Assembly: GCA_963832785.1 (NCBI GenBank)
Contig: CAWHVF010000005.1
Span: 372,001 to 436,000 of the forward strand
DNA from: CAWBRT01 sp963832785
GTDB lineage: Bacteria; Acidobacteriota; Terriglobia; Terriglobales; Acidobacteriaceae
Length of the DNA stretch: 64,000 nt
Reading direction: 5' to 3'
Shown: in pieces, positions 38,464-46,965 of the stretch
Numbering within the stretch: position 1 is the first letter of the stretch
Layout of the letters: each line of letters starts with the position of its first letter
Notes under the pieces: model-generated
Seen by the model: the letters and a program-made list of their open reading frames with translations, nothing else
Databases searched by the model: none
What the model was told of the DNA's origin: nothing
Position numbers and translations under genes: made by a program

Positions 38464-39153
38464 TTACTTCTTCAGGATCGGGCTGTAACCCTCGCCTTGC
38501 AGGCGGGAGCGGGTGAGCTCAGCCTCTTTGGTATCGGCAAACGGCCCTATCTGCACGTGATAGAGCCGGTCGCTGGTTCCGGTGGTAATCACCACCGGAT
38601 ACTGTTTGCGGCGCAGCGCCTCCTGCAGCACCTCCGCGTCTTCGCGCTTGCGCACCGCCGCTACTTGCACCATTACGCCGGACAGCACCGGACTCTCGGA
38701 TGTTTGCGGCTTGGGCGGCGCAGGCGGCGAGGCTTTGGCCATTTGCGGGGAGGAGGGACGCTGAGGCGGCGCCTGCCGGACGGCCGGCTGGCGCGCTGAT
38801 GCAGGCGAAGGCTGATGCGCCGGCTTGGCAGGTGCGAGCGGAGCAACCGCTTCTTTTTTCTTCTGTACGGACTTATAAAAGCTGAGGTCCTGGGAGCTCG
38901 GAATGCCGGGCGCCTGGCAGTTCTCTCCCTCCGGACACTTCGCGGCTGAGGGCCCGGGAGGCACTGGCTTGGCGGGCTTGGCGGGAGGGTTCGGCTGCGA
39001 GGCCAAAGAGTCGGGAGCCGCGGCCTGCTTGCTGCGTCCGTAGCTGTAGCCAAAAACGAACGAAATGGCGCACAGAACCGCCACGAAAAAGAACAGTCCC
39101 AGCAGCTTGCCTACTCCTAATGTGAACTCCTTCGTCTGCTCTGATTCACGCAT
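38464..39153 (-). CDS. SPOR-domain membrane protein
   Basis: A 229-residue inner-membrane protein. After a short cytoplasmic N-terminus comes one membrane helix (about residues 19-38, LLGLFFFVAVLCAISFVFGY). A long Pro/Ala/Lys-rich periplasmic linker follows, then a C-terminal SPOR domain of about 75 residues (MVQVAAVRKREDAEVLQEAL ... YHVQIGPFADTKEAE). SPOR domains bind denuded peptidoglycan at division septa, so a FtsN-like or DedD-like role is likely. ATG 39153 is chosen because AGGAGC precedes it. Confidence 0.88.
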   Translation of the reverse strand: MRESEQTKEFTLGVGKLLGLFFFVAVLCAISFVFGYSYGRSKQAAAPDSLASQPNPPAKPAKPVPPGPSAAKCPEGENCQAPGIPSSQDLSFYKSVQKKKEAVAPLAPAKPAHQPSPASARQPAVRQAPPQRPSSPQMAKASPPAPPKPQTSESPVLSGVMVQVAAVRKREDAEVLQEALRRKQYPVVITTGTSDRLYHVQIGPFADTKEAELTRSRLQGEGYSPILKK

Positions 39154-39228
39154 CAGCTCCTGAATCGCCCTCCATTTCAATGATTGAGGACAGACCCTCG
39201 GTTACACGCGAGGGCCTGCCCCAGGTTC

Positions 39229-40014
39229 CTAACCGCCGATCTTGTCCTCCGCCTGTTTGCGCTCCGTCACCAGCTTCTGCAGGCCGGCAAGCAAGTCCAC
39301 GGGAACCGGGAAGATGATGGTCGTGTTCTTTTCGACCCCGATTTCCGTTAACGTCTGCAAGTAACGCAGTTGAATCGAAGACGGCTCGCTGGAGAGCAGG
39401 TGGGCGGCATCGACCAGGCGCTGCGCGGCGGCGAACTCGCCCTCGGCGTGGATGATCTTGGAGCGTTTTTCGCGCTCGGCCTCGGCCTGCTTGGCCATGG
39501 CCCGCATCATGCCCTCGGGCAGGTCCACCTGCTTGACTTCCACGTTCGCCACTTTCACCCCCCAGGGGTCGGTGTGCTGATCGAGAATCGATTGCAGGCG
39601 CAGATTTATCTTGTCGCGGTGGGCCAAAAGCTCGTCCAACTCGACCTCGCCCAGCACCGAGCGCAGCGTGGTCTGCGCGAACTGCGAGGTTTGGTACTGG
39701 TAGTTCATGACCTCGATCACCGCGCGCCGGGGATCGACCACGCGCAGAAAGATCACCGCGCTTACCTTCAGGGTGACGTTGTCGCGGGTGATGATGTCCT
39801 GCGAAGGCACGTCGAAGGCGATTTGGCGCAGATCTACGCGCACGATGCGGTCTATGGGCGCGAACACCAGGATTACCCCCGGCCCCTTGGGATGCGCCAA
39901 CACCCGGCCCAGGCGGAAGATCACCCCGCGCTCGTATTCGGCTAGAATCTTGATGGAATTGATGATGTAGAGAGCGAATATTACAACTACCACAAGGCCA
40001 AATAAGCTTGGCAC
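39229..40014 (-). CDS. SPFH/band-7 protein, slipin (stomatin-like)
   Basis: A 261-residue protein with one N-terminal membrane anchor (LFGLVVVVIFALYIINSIKI) followed by a band-7/SPFH domain: EYERGVIFRLGRVL, GPGVILVFAPIDRI, VDLRQIAFDVPSQDIITRD, WGVKVANVEVKQVDLPEGM. A heptad-rich stretch (AMAKQAEAEREKRSKIIHAE) can oligomerise. GTG 40014 has GGAGG just upstream. It lies 196 bp downstream of the NfeD-type protease gene in the same orientation, the standard slipin/NfeD (stomatin operon partner) arrangement, where NfeD clips the slipin C-terminus in membrane microdomains. Confidence 0.93.
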   Translation of the reverse strand: MPSLFGLVVVVIFALYIINSIKILAEYERGVIFRLGRVLAHPKGPGVILVFAPIDRIVRVDLRQIAFDVPSQDIITRDNVTLKVSAVIFLRVVDPRRAVIEVMNYQYQTSQFAQTTLRSVLGEVELDELLAHRDKINLRLQSILDQHTDPWGVKVANVEVKQVDLPEGMMRAMAKQAEAEREKRSKIIHAEGEFAAAQRLVDAAHLLSSEPSSIQLRYLQTLTEIGVEKNTTIIFPVPVDLLAGLQKLVTERKQAEDKIGG

Positions 40015-40210
40015 GCTAACCTCCGCAATCCGCCCATTTGAATACTGCGCGGATTGTAACCCAGAATGCCCGATTTCGGAGTATGTACGCTGGTTCGCTT
40101 TTCGTACAGTGCTCCATGGTGCGTCAAAATGGGGAGCCAGGTCTCCAAACCGGCCCGGAATCCAGCGCTACCTTCGCCTTCAGGTACATGCATCCCGGCC
40201 GGTCACAGGC

Positions 40211-41557
40211 CTAGGTGATTGAATTCGTGGTATTCACCGTGCCGGTTTCCAGGCGGTTGCCGTTTCCCGAGCCGCCCAGCGGCTCTACTTCCAGGTGTAA
40301 TCCGTCCACCCGGATCACGCGGACGCGTTGGCCGTTCACCACGGAGCGGGGAGAATAGGCGCTCCACAACTCGCCGTGGACAAACACCGTGCCGGAAGGT
40401 GCCAGATCGCTGCGCGCGACACCGACCTCTCCGATCATCCCCTGCTGTCCCGTCGTCACCTTGGCGCGCCGCGCTTTTATGGCAAGGCTCGTCAAAAATA
40501 CCGTGATCACCCCCAACGGTATGCTTACTCCCAGGGCCGTCAGGAGGTGAACGCGCAGTTCGGGAACGGGAGAATCGACCAGCAGCAGCCCGCCCATGGT
40601 CAGTGCCGCTATGCCGGCAATCGCCAGCACCCCGTGGGTGCCATACTTAGCTTCCAGGGCGAAAAGCACAAAGGCGGCAATAATGAGCGCGAGGGCGGCA
40701 AAACGGATCGGCAAAAGGTTCAGGGCGAATACCGCCAGCAGGATGAACAGCACCCCCACCACCCCGGGAATCACCGCGCCCGGATGGTTAAACTCGGCAT
40801 AGAGGGCCAATGCTCCAACGGCCAGCAGTAGAAAAGAAATGTTGGGGTCCATGAGCCAGCCGAGAATTTTTTGCCGCAGCGTCATGGGGAAAACGGTGAC
40901 CGTCTCTCCCGCCAGATGCAAGACGGTGGTGCTGCCGCCGAAGCGCTTTATGGAGAGGCCGTCGAGCTGCTTCAGAAGCTCTTCCTGGCTGGGCGCCACC
41001 ACATCGATCAGGTGATCGGAGAGCGCCTCCTGGTCGGTCCAGGAGGTCGATTGCCGCACTGCGGTTTCGGCAAGCTGCACGTTGCGCCCACGCTTGGAGA
41101 CGTATGAACGCAGGAAGGCCGCGGTGTCGTTTTCCACCTTGGTCTTCATCACCTCGTCCATCTTGCCTACCGCGCTGACCGGATGCGAGGCGCCGGTGTT
41201 GGTGCCGGGCGCCATCGCCGCCACGTCCGCCGCCTCCAGGATGAAAAAGCCGGCGGAGGCGGCCCGGGCTCCGCTTGGGGACACATAGACGATGATCGGC
41301 ACCTTGGAAGCCAGCATCTTCTCGACAATTTCGCGGGTGGAGTCGACCAGCCCGCCGGGGGTGCGCAGGTCGATCAGCAGCGCCTGGGAATGGTGCTGCT
41401 CGGCCGCCGCAATCGCCCGGCCTATATATTCGTCGGTAATAGGTTGAATGGGGCCGTCGATGGTGATTTTGAGAACGTCGGCCGCGCCGGGCAGGGCAGA
41501 CAGGCAGAGCAGCAGAAGGGCTGCGGTGGCGAAGCGAAAGCGTAGCAGCTTGCTCAT
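40211..41557 (-). CDS. NfeD-family membrane-bound serine protease (long form)
   Basis: A 448-residue NfeD1b-type protein. After a signal peptide (LLLLCLSALPGAA) comes a ClpP-class protease domain: LIDLRTPGGLVDSTREIV, VYVSPSGARAASAGFFI (nucleophile Ser in ARAASAG), and a catalytic Lys region near SAVGKMDEVM. Four or five membrane helices follow (about residues 225-360), then a C-terminal OB-fold NfeD domain (GMIGEVGVARSDL, VFVHGELWSAYS). ATG 41557 is preferred because the signal peptide then starts properly. It partners with the slipin encoded immediately downstream. Confidence 0.92.
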   Translation of the reverse strand: MSKLLRFRFATAALLLLCLSALPGAADVLKITIDGPIQPITDEYIGRAIAAAEQHHSQALLIDLRTPGGLVDSTREIVEKMLASKVPIIVYVSPSGARAASAGFFILEAADVAAMAPGTNTGASHPVSAVGKMDEVMKTKVENDTAAFLRSYVSKRGRNVQLAETAVRQSTSWTDQEALSDHLIDVVAPSQEELLKQLDGLSIKRFGGSTTVLHLAGETVTVFPMTLRQKILGWLMDPNISFLLLAVGALALYAEFNHPGAVIPGVVGVLFILLAVFALNLLPIRFAALALIIAAFVLFALEAKYGTHGVLAIAGIAALTMGGLLLVDSPVPELRVHLLTALGVSIPLGVITVFLTSLAIKARRAKVTTGQQGMIGEVGVARSDLAPSGTVFVHGELWSAYSPRSVVNGQRVRVIRVDGLHLEVEPLGGSGNGNRLETGTVNTTNSIT

Positions 41558-41639
41558 AAGTTTGCCGCCCTGACGACGCAACAACGGCCGGCTGGAGCCC
41601 TCTCGGCTCGCCAACGGGCAACGCTGCGCCAAGTTGGTT

Positions 41640-43271
41640 CTATTTCGGCTTTGTCTCCGAGGCCTGCGCTTGCCGCGCCATTATCTCCTGCTTCAGAGAC
41701 AGCGCGTCGGCGTTGGCGGGCTCGAGCGAAAGGGCCTTATCACAATTGTAGCTCGCCGAAAGCAACTGGTTTTGCTTCAGGTCTATCCGCGCCAGCACCA
41801 GGTAAGCCGCCGCCGTTGGCCCCAGGCCAATGGAGCTGGAGGCTTCCTGGCGCGCCGTAACCACGTCTCCACGGGATTCGGCGGCCCTGGCCATGCCGAC
41901 ATGCGCGGCCGAATTCAGGGGTTCGACCGCCAGAACCTGGGCGAATTCCTTTTCGGCGTCGCCGGTGAGCCCGTGCTCCAGCAGTTCCATGCCGTGCTGG
42001 AGGTGATAGGCGGAGCGCTTGTCCGTCACCACTTCGGGCGTCTTGCGGGCCGCATTCTGGATGGACATGGCCAGCATGCGGAAGTAGGTCTCGTCGTAAT
42101 TGCGTTTGATCCGCGGCAGCGGAAGCCGGGACTGCAAGGATGAACTGGCGCCTTGCGCGCCGGCCCCTCCCTCCGCGCCGGATACCTGCCCGCTGGAGAT
42201 TTCATCCAGGAACTGCCGGGCCTCGGTGTCGGTAGGGTACCGCGCAAGCGATTCACGCAAGTTTTTCATGGCGCCGGCCGAGTCGCCGGCCCTGTAAAGC
42301 GCCAAGGCCAAATTGAAGCGGTAATCGGGATCGTTAGGATCCACCTCGATGGTTCGCTGCAGAAGTTGCACGGCGGTGCGTTTGCCGCGCCTCAAGGCTA
42401 CGGCTCCGAGGTTGTTGTAAACTTCGGTCAGAGGCAGCTTGGCCTCGGTTACCTTGAAGGCGTCCTCGGAGCGCTCAAACTGTCCCTGGTAGTAGTAGGC
42501 CAGCCCAAGAAGGAAATAGGCCTCGCCTGCCTTGGCATCGCCCTGCGGAATGCGGCTCAGCCAGTAAGCGGCGGAGTCATATTCCTTGTTGGCGAAGTAG
42601 GTCTTACCCAGTTCCAGCGTGGCCAGCGTGTACTGCGGGTTTAGGCGAATGGCTTCACGGAGACGCTTGACCTTCTCCTGGCGGCTGCTGGCGACCACGC
42701 CGCGAATGTAGTTTTCGAACGAGTCCAGGCGGATGGCCGGGAACGAGCGCTGCAGGTCTTCGCGGCTGATGGTAGTGTCCGGCTGCACGGTCTTAAGCAA
42801 CTGCCAGGCCAGATCGGTTTGGATGTCGATCAGGTTCAGCAGAGGCCCGGAGACCTCCACCGGCGCGGATTCCCGCAGCCGCTTCATGCGCAGCGCCTGG
42901 GCCCGGGCGGTGAACTTGAGGCCGTCGAAGTCGTACTCGCCCATGACGACATAGTCGCAATCGAGCTGCTCGGCAATGCGGTACATGGTCGCGTGCGAGG
43001 GGCGGCTGCCGATCGGAATGCCCATGCGATCAAAGGCATAAACCCGGTCTTCGCGGCTGATGGTGTATATGGAGTCTGAAGCCAGCCGCTGCGAGAGCAC
43101 CTCCGGAAAGGATTCGCCGACCCACTCCAGCCCGGGAGAGGTGGAGCGATTCTCAAACGGCAGGACCAGAACCGTGCGCACCGTCCCGCGCGAGCTTTGG
43201 GCGAGACAGGTCAGCGCCGATACGAGGCAAAGCGGAACCAGCAGCAGTAAACAGAGGATGGGCCGACGCAT
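41640..43271 (-). CDS. Exported TPR-repeat protein
   Basis: A 543-residue protein with a signal peptide (LCLLLLVPLCLVSALTCLA). The N-terminal domain (about 28-160) reads VLPFENRSTSPGLEWVGESF and CDYVVMGEYDFDG, a TolB/FlgO-like amino-terminal fold that assembles lists of named cellular parameters. Several tetratricopeptide repeats follow (AYWLSRIPQGDAKAGEAYFL, EVYNNLGAVALRRGKR, DYRFNLALALYRAGDSAGAM). It is probably a periplasmic scaffold. It lies 82 bp after nfeD's start on the same strand, so it may be the first gene of a transcript with nfeD and slipin, though a functional link is unproven. Confidence 0.82.
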   Translation of the reverse strand: MRRPILCLLLLVPLCLVSALTCLAQSSRGTVRTVLVLPFENRSTSPGLEWVGESFPEVLSQRLASDSIYTISREDRVYAFDRMGIPIGSRPSHATMYRIAEQLDCDYVVMGEYDFDGLKFTARAQALRMKRLRESAPVEVSGPLLNLIDIQTDLAWQLLKTVQPDTTISREDLQRSFPAIRLDSFENYIRGVVASSRQEKVKRLREAIRLNPQYTLATLELGKTYFANKEYDSAAYWLSRIPQGDAKAGEAYFLLGLAYYYQGQFERSEDAFKVTEAKLPLTEVYNNLGAVALRRGKRTAVQLLQRTIEVDPNDPDYRFNLALALYRAGDSAGAMKNLRESLARYPTDTEARQFLDEISSGQVSGAEGGAGAQGASSSLQSRLPLPRIKRNYDETYFRMLAMSIQNAARKTPEVVTDKRSAYHLQHGMELLEHGLTGDAEKEFAQVLAVEPLNSAAHVGMARAAESRGDVVTARQEASSSIGLGPTAAAYLVLARIDLKQNQLLSASYNCDKALSLEPANADALSLKQEIMARQAQASETKPK

Positions 43272-43433
43272 CTTCAAGGTAATAAGAATCCGCAGAGTGC
43301 CGTCCGGCACGACTGGGGATGAAAGCACGATTATACGTTAAGCTTAGATGGCCGCCTGGCGAAATTAAGAAATCGCTCCAGTTGCTGGAAGCTTGTTGCC
43401 ACCCGGCAAATTCTCGGACGCGGGACCGCGATT

Positions 43434-44759
43434 TCAGGAAGCCTTGCGCTGCGGCGGCGCCGCCGGCTGGGGAACATCTTTGGGCGGTTCAGCGCGTGGC
43501 TGGTTTTCCACTGGAGCAATGGTGTCGCTGCGCCCGGTCACGAGGCGCGCGCCCTTTTGGAATCGGAAATAGGCCCAAGCCCACTCCCACAAAACTTGCA
43601 GGCGATTGCGGAATCCGATCAGGAAGTAGATGTGCACCACCAGCCAGGCCAGCCAGGCGATGAAGCCGGACAGGTGCAGGCGTCCGAGTTGGGCAATGCC
43701 GGCGTTGCGGCCGATTGTGGCCAAGCTGCCCTTGTCACGGTAGCGAAAGGGCCGGCGGGGCTTCCCGTTCAGATCGCCTAGGATGGTCTGCGCGGCGTAT
43801 TCCCCCATTTGTATGGCCGCCGGGGCGACGCCCGGCACCAGACTGCCGTCCGCTTGTTTGACGGCTGCCATGTCGCCTATGACAAACACCTCGGGATGGC
43901 CGGGAATCGTCAGGTCAGGCTCGGTGATGACCCGGCCCGCACGGTCGAGCGGGCAGCCTAGCAAGCGGCCAAGCGGCGAGGCCGCCACGCCAGCCGCCCA
44001 CAAGATGACCGTGGCCTTCAACGTGGTGTCACCGAGATGAACCGCGTCCGGCTCCAGGCCGGTGACTTTTGAGTTAACCATCACTTCTACGCGGAGGTTT
44101 TTGAGCTGGCGTTCGGCGCTAAGCGACAGGTCCTCGGAATATGCGGGCAGTACGCGTGGGCCCGCCTCGACCAGGATCACGCGGGCTCGGCTGGGATCGA
44201 TGGCGCGAAAATTGCCCGCCACCACGCGATGCGCAATCTCCGCGACCGCTCCCGCCAACTCGACTCCCGTTGGACCCCCGCCGACGATGACGAAATTCAG
44301 AGGCATATGCTTGCCTTCCAGGCTGGCGCGCCGCTCGGCAATTTCAAACGCCAGCAAGATGCGCCGCCGGATCTCGGTCGCATCCTCCACGGTCTTCAGC
44401 CCGGGCGCCAGCGGAGCCCATTCCTCGCGGCCAAAGTAGGCGTGCGTGGCGCCGGCACCAACAATCAAATAGTCGTAGCCGATGCGGTCATCGCCCACAT
44501 CGACTTGGCGCCGGAGCAAATCGAACCCGATGACCTCGCCCAGCAATACGTTTATGTTTTTCTTGTCGCGGAAAATGGCGCGGATGGGATAGGCAATCTC
44601 CCCGGGCGAGAGGCCGGCCGTCGCCACCTGGTACAGCAGGGGCTGAAACGTGTGATGGTTCTTGCGATCGAGCAGGGTGATTTCGACCGGCCGGTCTGCC
44701 AACTTGCGCGCCGCATACAGGCCGCCGAAGCCCGCTCCAACTATAAGCACACGCGCCAT
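43434..44759 (-). CDS. ndh: Type II NADH:quinone oxidoreductase (NDH-2)
   Basis: A 441-residue FAD-dependent membrane-associated enzyme that passes electrons from NADH to quinone without pumping protons. The FAD-binding motif is VLIVGAGFGGLYAARKL, the NAD-binding motif FVIVGGGPTGVELAGAVAEI, and the second FAD contact EVFVIGDMAAVKQADG. A quinone/FAD signature appears in PGVAPAAIQMGEYAAQTIL. The C-terminal hydrophobic stretch (LAWLVVHIYFLIGFRNRLQVLWEWAWAYF) anchors it to the membrane. ATG 44759 sits after GAGAGGCGG, giving a Rossmann fold right at the start. It is divergent from the TetR-RND operon. Confidence 0.92.
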   Translation of the reverse strand: MARVLIVGAGFGGLYAARKLADRPVEITLLDRKNHHTFQPLLYQVATAGLSPGEIAYPIRAIFRDKKNINVLLGEVIGFDLLRRQVDVGDDRIGYDYLIVGAGATHAYFGREEWAPLAPGLKTVEDATEIRRRILLAFEIAERRASLEGKHMPLNFVIVGGGPTGVELAGAVAEIAHRVVAGNFRAIDPSRARVILVEAGPRVLPAYSEDLSLSAERQLKNLRVEVMVNSKVTGLEPDAVHLGDTTLKATVILWAAGVAASPLGRLLGCPLDRAGRVITEPDLTIPGHPEVFVIGDMAAVKQADGSLVPGVAPAAIQMGEYAAQTILGDLNGKPRRPFRYRDKGSLATIGRNAGIAQLGRLHLSGFIAWLAWLVVHIYFLIGFRNRLQVLWEWAWAYFRFQKGARLVTGRSDTIAPVENQPRAEPPKDVPQPAAPPQRKAS

Positions 44760-45020
44760 CCCGCCTCTCATCATGCCCTGTCTTTAGGATGATAATTTCG
44801 CGGGCCGGGCTACATTTCCGGGTGACGCTTGCTGCCATAGATATCTCAATAACTACCCATTGTTTCAATTGTTTTAAGCTAAGCTCTGATTTTTTACTTT
44901 AAGAAAAACGGTCGGCTTCTCGCTGATCTATAGTCCATACCTCCGAATCCTCGCTCCAGTTGTAAGCAAGTTACTGCCGTAACCGCAAAATCATTGACCT
45001 TCCTGGCCAGAGAAGCTACA

Positions 45021-45036
45021 GTAAGTAAGCACTTAC
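45021..45036. promoter_or_regulatory. Palindromic operator-like site abutting tetR start
   Basis: A perfect inverted repeat GTAAGT-AAGC-ACTTAC ends four bases before the tetR ATG at 45041. TetR-family regulators often bind such palindromes in their own promoter, so this is the best candidate for autoregulation of the efflux operon. There is no Shine-Dalgarno between it and the start codon. Confidence 0.65.
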
Positions 45037-45040
45037 CGCC

Positions 45041-45775
45041 ATGAGCGTGCCGCATCGATTTTCGTCCGGGGATCGTCACCAGCAGATTCTGGAAGTCGCG
45101 ACCCAGATGTTCGCGGAGAAGGGATTTGCGGCCACCACCACGCGGGAAATCGCCGCCCGGGCGCAAGTCAACGAGGCGCTGATCTTCCGTCATTTTCCCA
45201 CCAAGGACGACCTCTATTGGGCGGTGCTGGAGAGCAAGGTGCGTTCCGACAACCATCAGTTGCAACTGCAAGAGCTGCTGGCGGACTCCGGCGACATTCG
45301 TGCGGCCCTGACAGCGGTGGCGGAGTGGATGCTGCGCCGGCACGCGCAAGACCACGTGGCAACCAGGCTTTCGCTGTTTTGCGGGCTGGAGCATCACGAC
45401 CTGTCGCAGCGCTTTTTCGGGCAATTTGTGGCCAGCTATTTCGAGGTGCTGGCCGGCTATCTCCGCGAGCAGATGCGGAAGGGCGTGTTGCGAAGCGTTG
45501 ACCCGCTGATGGCGGCGCGCAGCTTCGTGGGCGCGGTTGTTTATCACTCGCTGCTGCGCGAGCTGTTCGGCGCGGTGGATCAGGCGGGCAATACGGACCT
45601 CAGCGAAGCCGGCAAGCTGATGGTTTCCATCTGGCTGGACGGCATGTCGGCCAGTGACGGCCAGGGCGAAGCGCGGCCACCGGCAAACAGCGCTGCCGCA
45701 TTTGCCGCAGTAGAAGCGCCGCAGCCTCCGGCGGAAACCGGAGATTGTAAACGGGATTACAGGAACTCAAAGTGA
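45041..45775 (+). CDS. TetR-family transcriptional regulator of the RND operon
   Basis: A 244-residue protein with an N-terminal HTH domain (residues about 12-60): HQQILEVATQMFAEKGF, TTTREIAARAQVNEALIFRH FPTKDDLYW. The large C-terminal ligand-binding domain is helical, ending in an Ala/Pro-rich tail. It probably represses itself and the two efflux genes, whose starts overlap or touch the end of this one, and releases DNA on binding a drug-like ligand. A perfect palindrome immediately before its ATG is the likely operator. No ribosome binding site is visible, so the transcript may be leaderless or start within the palindrome. Confidence 0.88.
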   Translation: MSVPHRFSSGDRHQQILEVATQMFAEKGFAATTTREIAARAQVNEALIFRHFPTKDDLYWAVLESKVRSDNHQLQLQELLADSGDIRAALTAVAEWMLRRHAQDHVATRLSLFCGLEHHDLSQRFFGQFVASYFEVLAGYLREQMRKGVLRSVDPLMAARSFVGAVVYHSLLRELFGAVDQAGNTDLSEAGKLMVSIWLDGMSASDGQGEARPPANSAAAFAAVEAPQPPAETGDCKRDYRNSK

Positions 45776-46965
45776 TGACCCCAACATCGAGCCATCTTTC
45801 GGCCCTCCTCAGGCGTTCGCTGCCGGGCATAATGGTGCTGGCCTGCCTGGCGTTGCTGGGGCTGTTTGCCGCCTCGTGCCAGCAAACCGCCAATTCCAAA
45901 CAGTCCAACGAAGTGCCCGCGGTGCCGGTCACGGTGGCGCAGGCCGAACAGCGCGAGGTCCCGATCACCGTGAGCGCGGTCGGCAACATCCTGCCGTTTT
46001 CGACAGTGCAGATCAAGACCATGGTCAGCGCCGAAATTAAGCAGGCGCTTTTCAAAGAGGGTGACTACGTCAGGAAGGGGCAACTGCTGTTTCTGCTCGA
46101 TCAGCGCAGCTTCGAGGCCGACTTGGTAAAGGCCCAGGGACAGTTAGAGAAGGACAAGGCTACGGCGGTCACCGCTCGTGCCAACGCCAGGCGCTATACG
46201 GCCCTGTTCAAGGAAGGGGTTGTCGCCCGCGAGCTGTACGAGCAGATGATCTCGACCGCCGACCAGGCGGAGGCGGCAGTGCTCGCCGACCAGGGAGCAG
46301 TCGATTCGGCCCGGGTGAACCTGACCTATTGCAGGATTTACTCGCCCATCGACGGCCGCACCGGAGGCATGCAGCTTTACCCGGGAAACGTTTCCAAGGC
46401 CAACGATCTGCCGCTGGTGACCATCAACCAGTTTTCGCCTATTTATGCCTCCTTTTCTATTCCCGAGCAGTTTCTGCCCCAGGTGAAACAGCGGCTGGCC
46501 ACAGGCGGCCTGCAGGTGCAGGCGACCATTCCCTCGACTACGGCTCCGGTCGACGTGGGCAAGGTAACGTTCGTGGACAACACGGTGGACCGCAGCACCG
46601 GCATGATCACGCTCCGGGCCACCTTCCCCAATAAAGACCACAATCTCTGGCCGGGGCAGTTCGTGACCGTGGCGCTTACCTTGGAAAACCGGCCCAATGC
46701 CACGGTTGTTCCGTCGCAAGCGGTGCAAAGCGGCCAGCAGGGTTCGTACCTGTACGTGGTCAAGCAGGACAAAACGGTGGAAATGCGTCTGGTCAAGGTT
46801 GGCCCGCAATACAAGGAGCAACTGATCATCGAAGATGGCGTAAAGCCGGGCGAAACCGTCGTAACCGACGGCCACGTGCGGCTGGTGCCGGGGGCCAGGG
46901 TTGACTTCAAGGCGGCGCAGAGCTCGCCGCAAGGCGCCGGCCCGGGGCGGGAAAAGCAGTCATGA
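45775..46965 (+). CDS. RND efflux periplasmic adaptor (MdtA/AcrA-like lipoprotein)
   Basis: A 396-residue membrane-fusion protein. The N-terminal signal ends in a lipobox-like FAASC, so it is probably lipid-anchored. The biotinyl-lipoyl half-motifs are VSAEIKQALFKEGDYVRKGQLLFLLD and TYCRIYSPIDGRTG, separated by a coiled hairpin (LEKDKATAVTARANARRYTA). A beta-barrel domain and membrane-proximal domain follow. ATG 45775 overlaps the regulator stop (TGATG) and follows AGGAAC; GTG 45772 is an alternative. Its stop overlaps the pump gene by four bases. No outer-membrane TolC-like gene is present in the window. Confidence 0.9.
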   Translation: MTPTSSHLSALLRRSLPGIMVLACLALLGLFAASCQQTANSKQSNEVPAVPVTVAQAEQREVPITVSAVGNILPFSTVQIKTMVSAEIKQALFKEGDYVRKGQLLFLLDQRSFEADLVKAQGQLEKDKATAVTARANARRYTALFKEGVVARELYEQMISTADQAEAAVLADQGAVDSARVNLTYCRIYSPIDGRTGGMQLYPGNVSKANDLPLVTINQFSPIYASFSIPEQFLPQVKQRLATGGLQVQATIPSTTAPVDVGKVTFVDNTVDRSTGMITLRATFPNKDHNLWPGQFVTVALTLENRPNATVVPSQAVQSGQQGSYLYVVKQDKTVEMRLVKVGPQYKEQLIIEDGVKPGETVVTDGHVRLVPGARVDFKAAQSSPQGAGPGREKQS

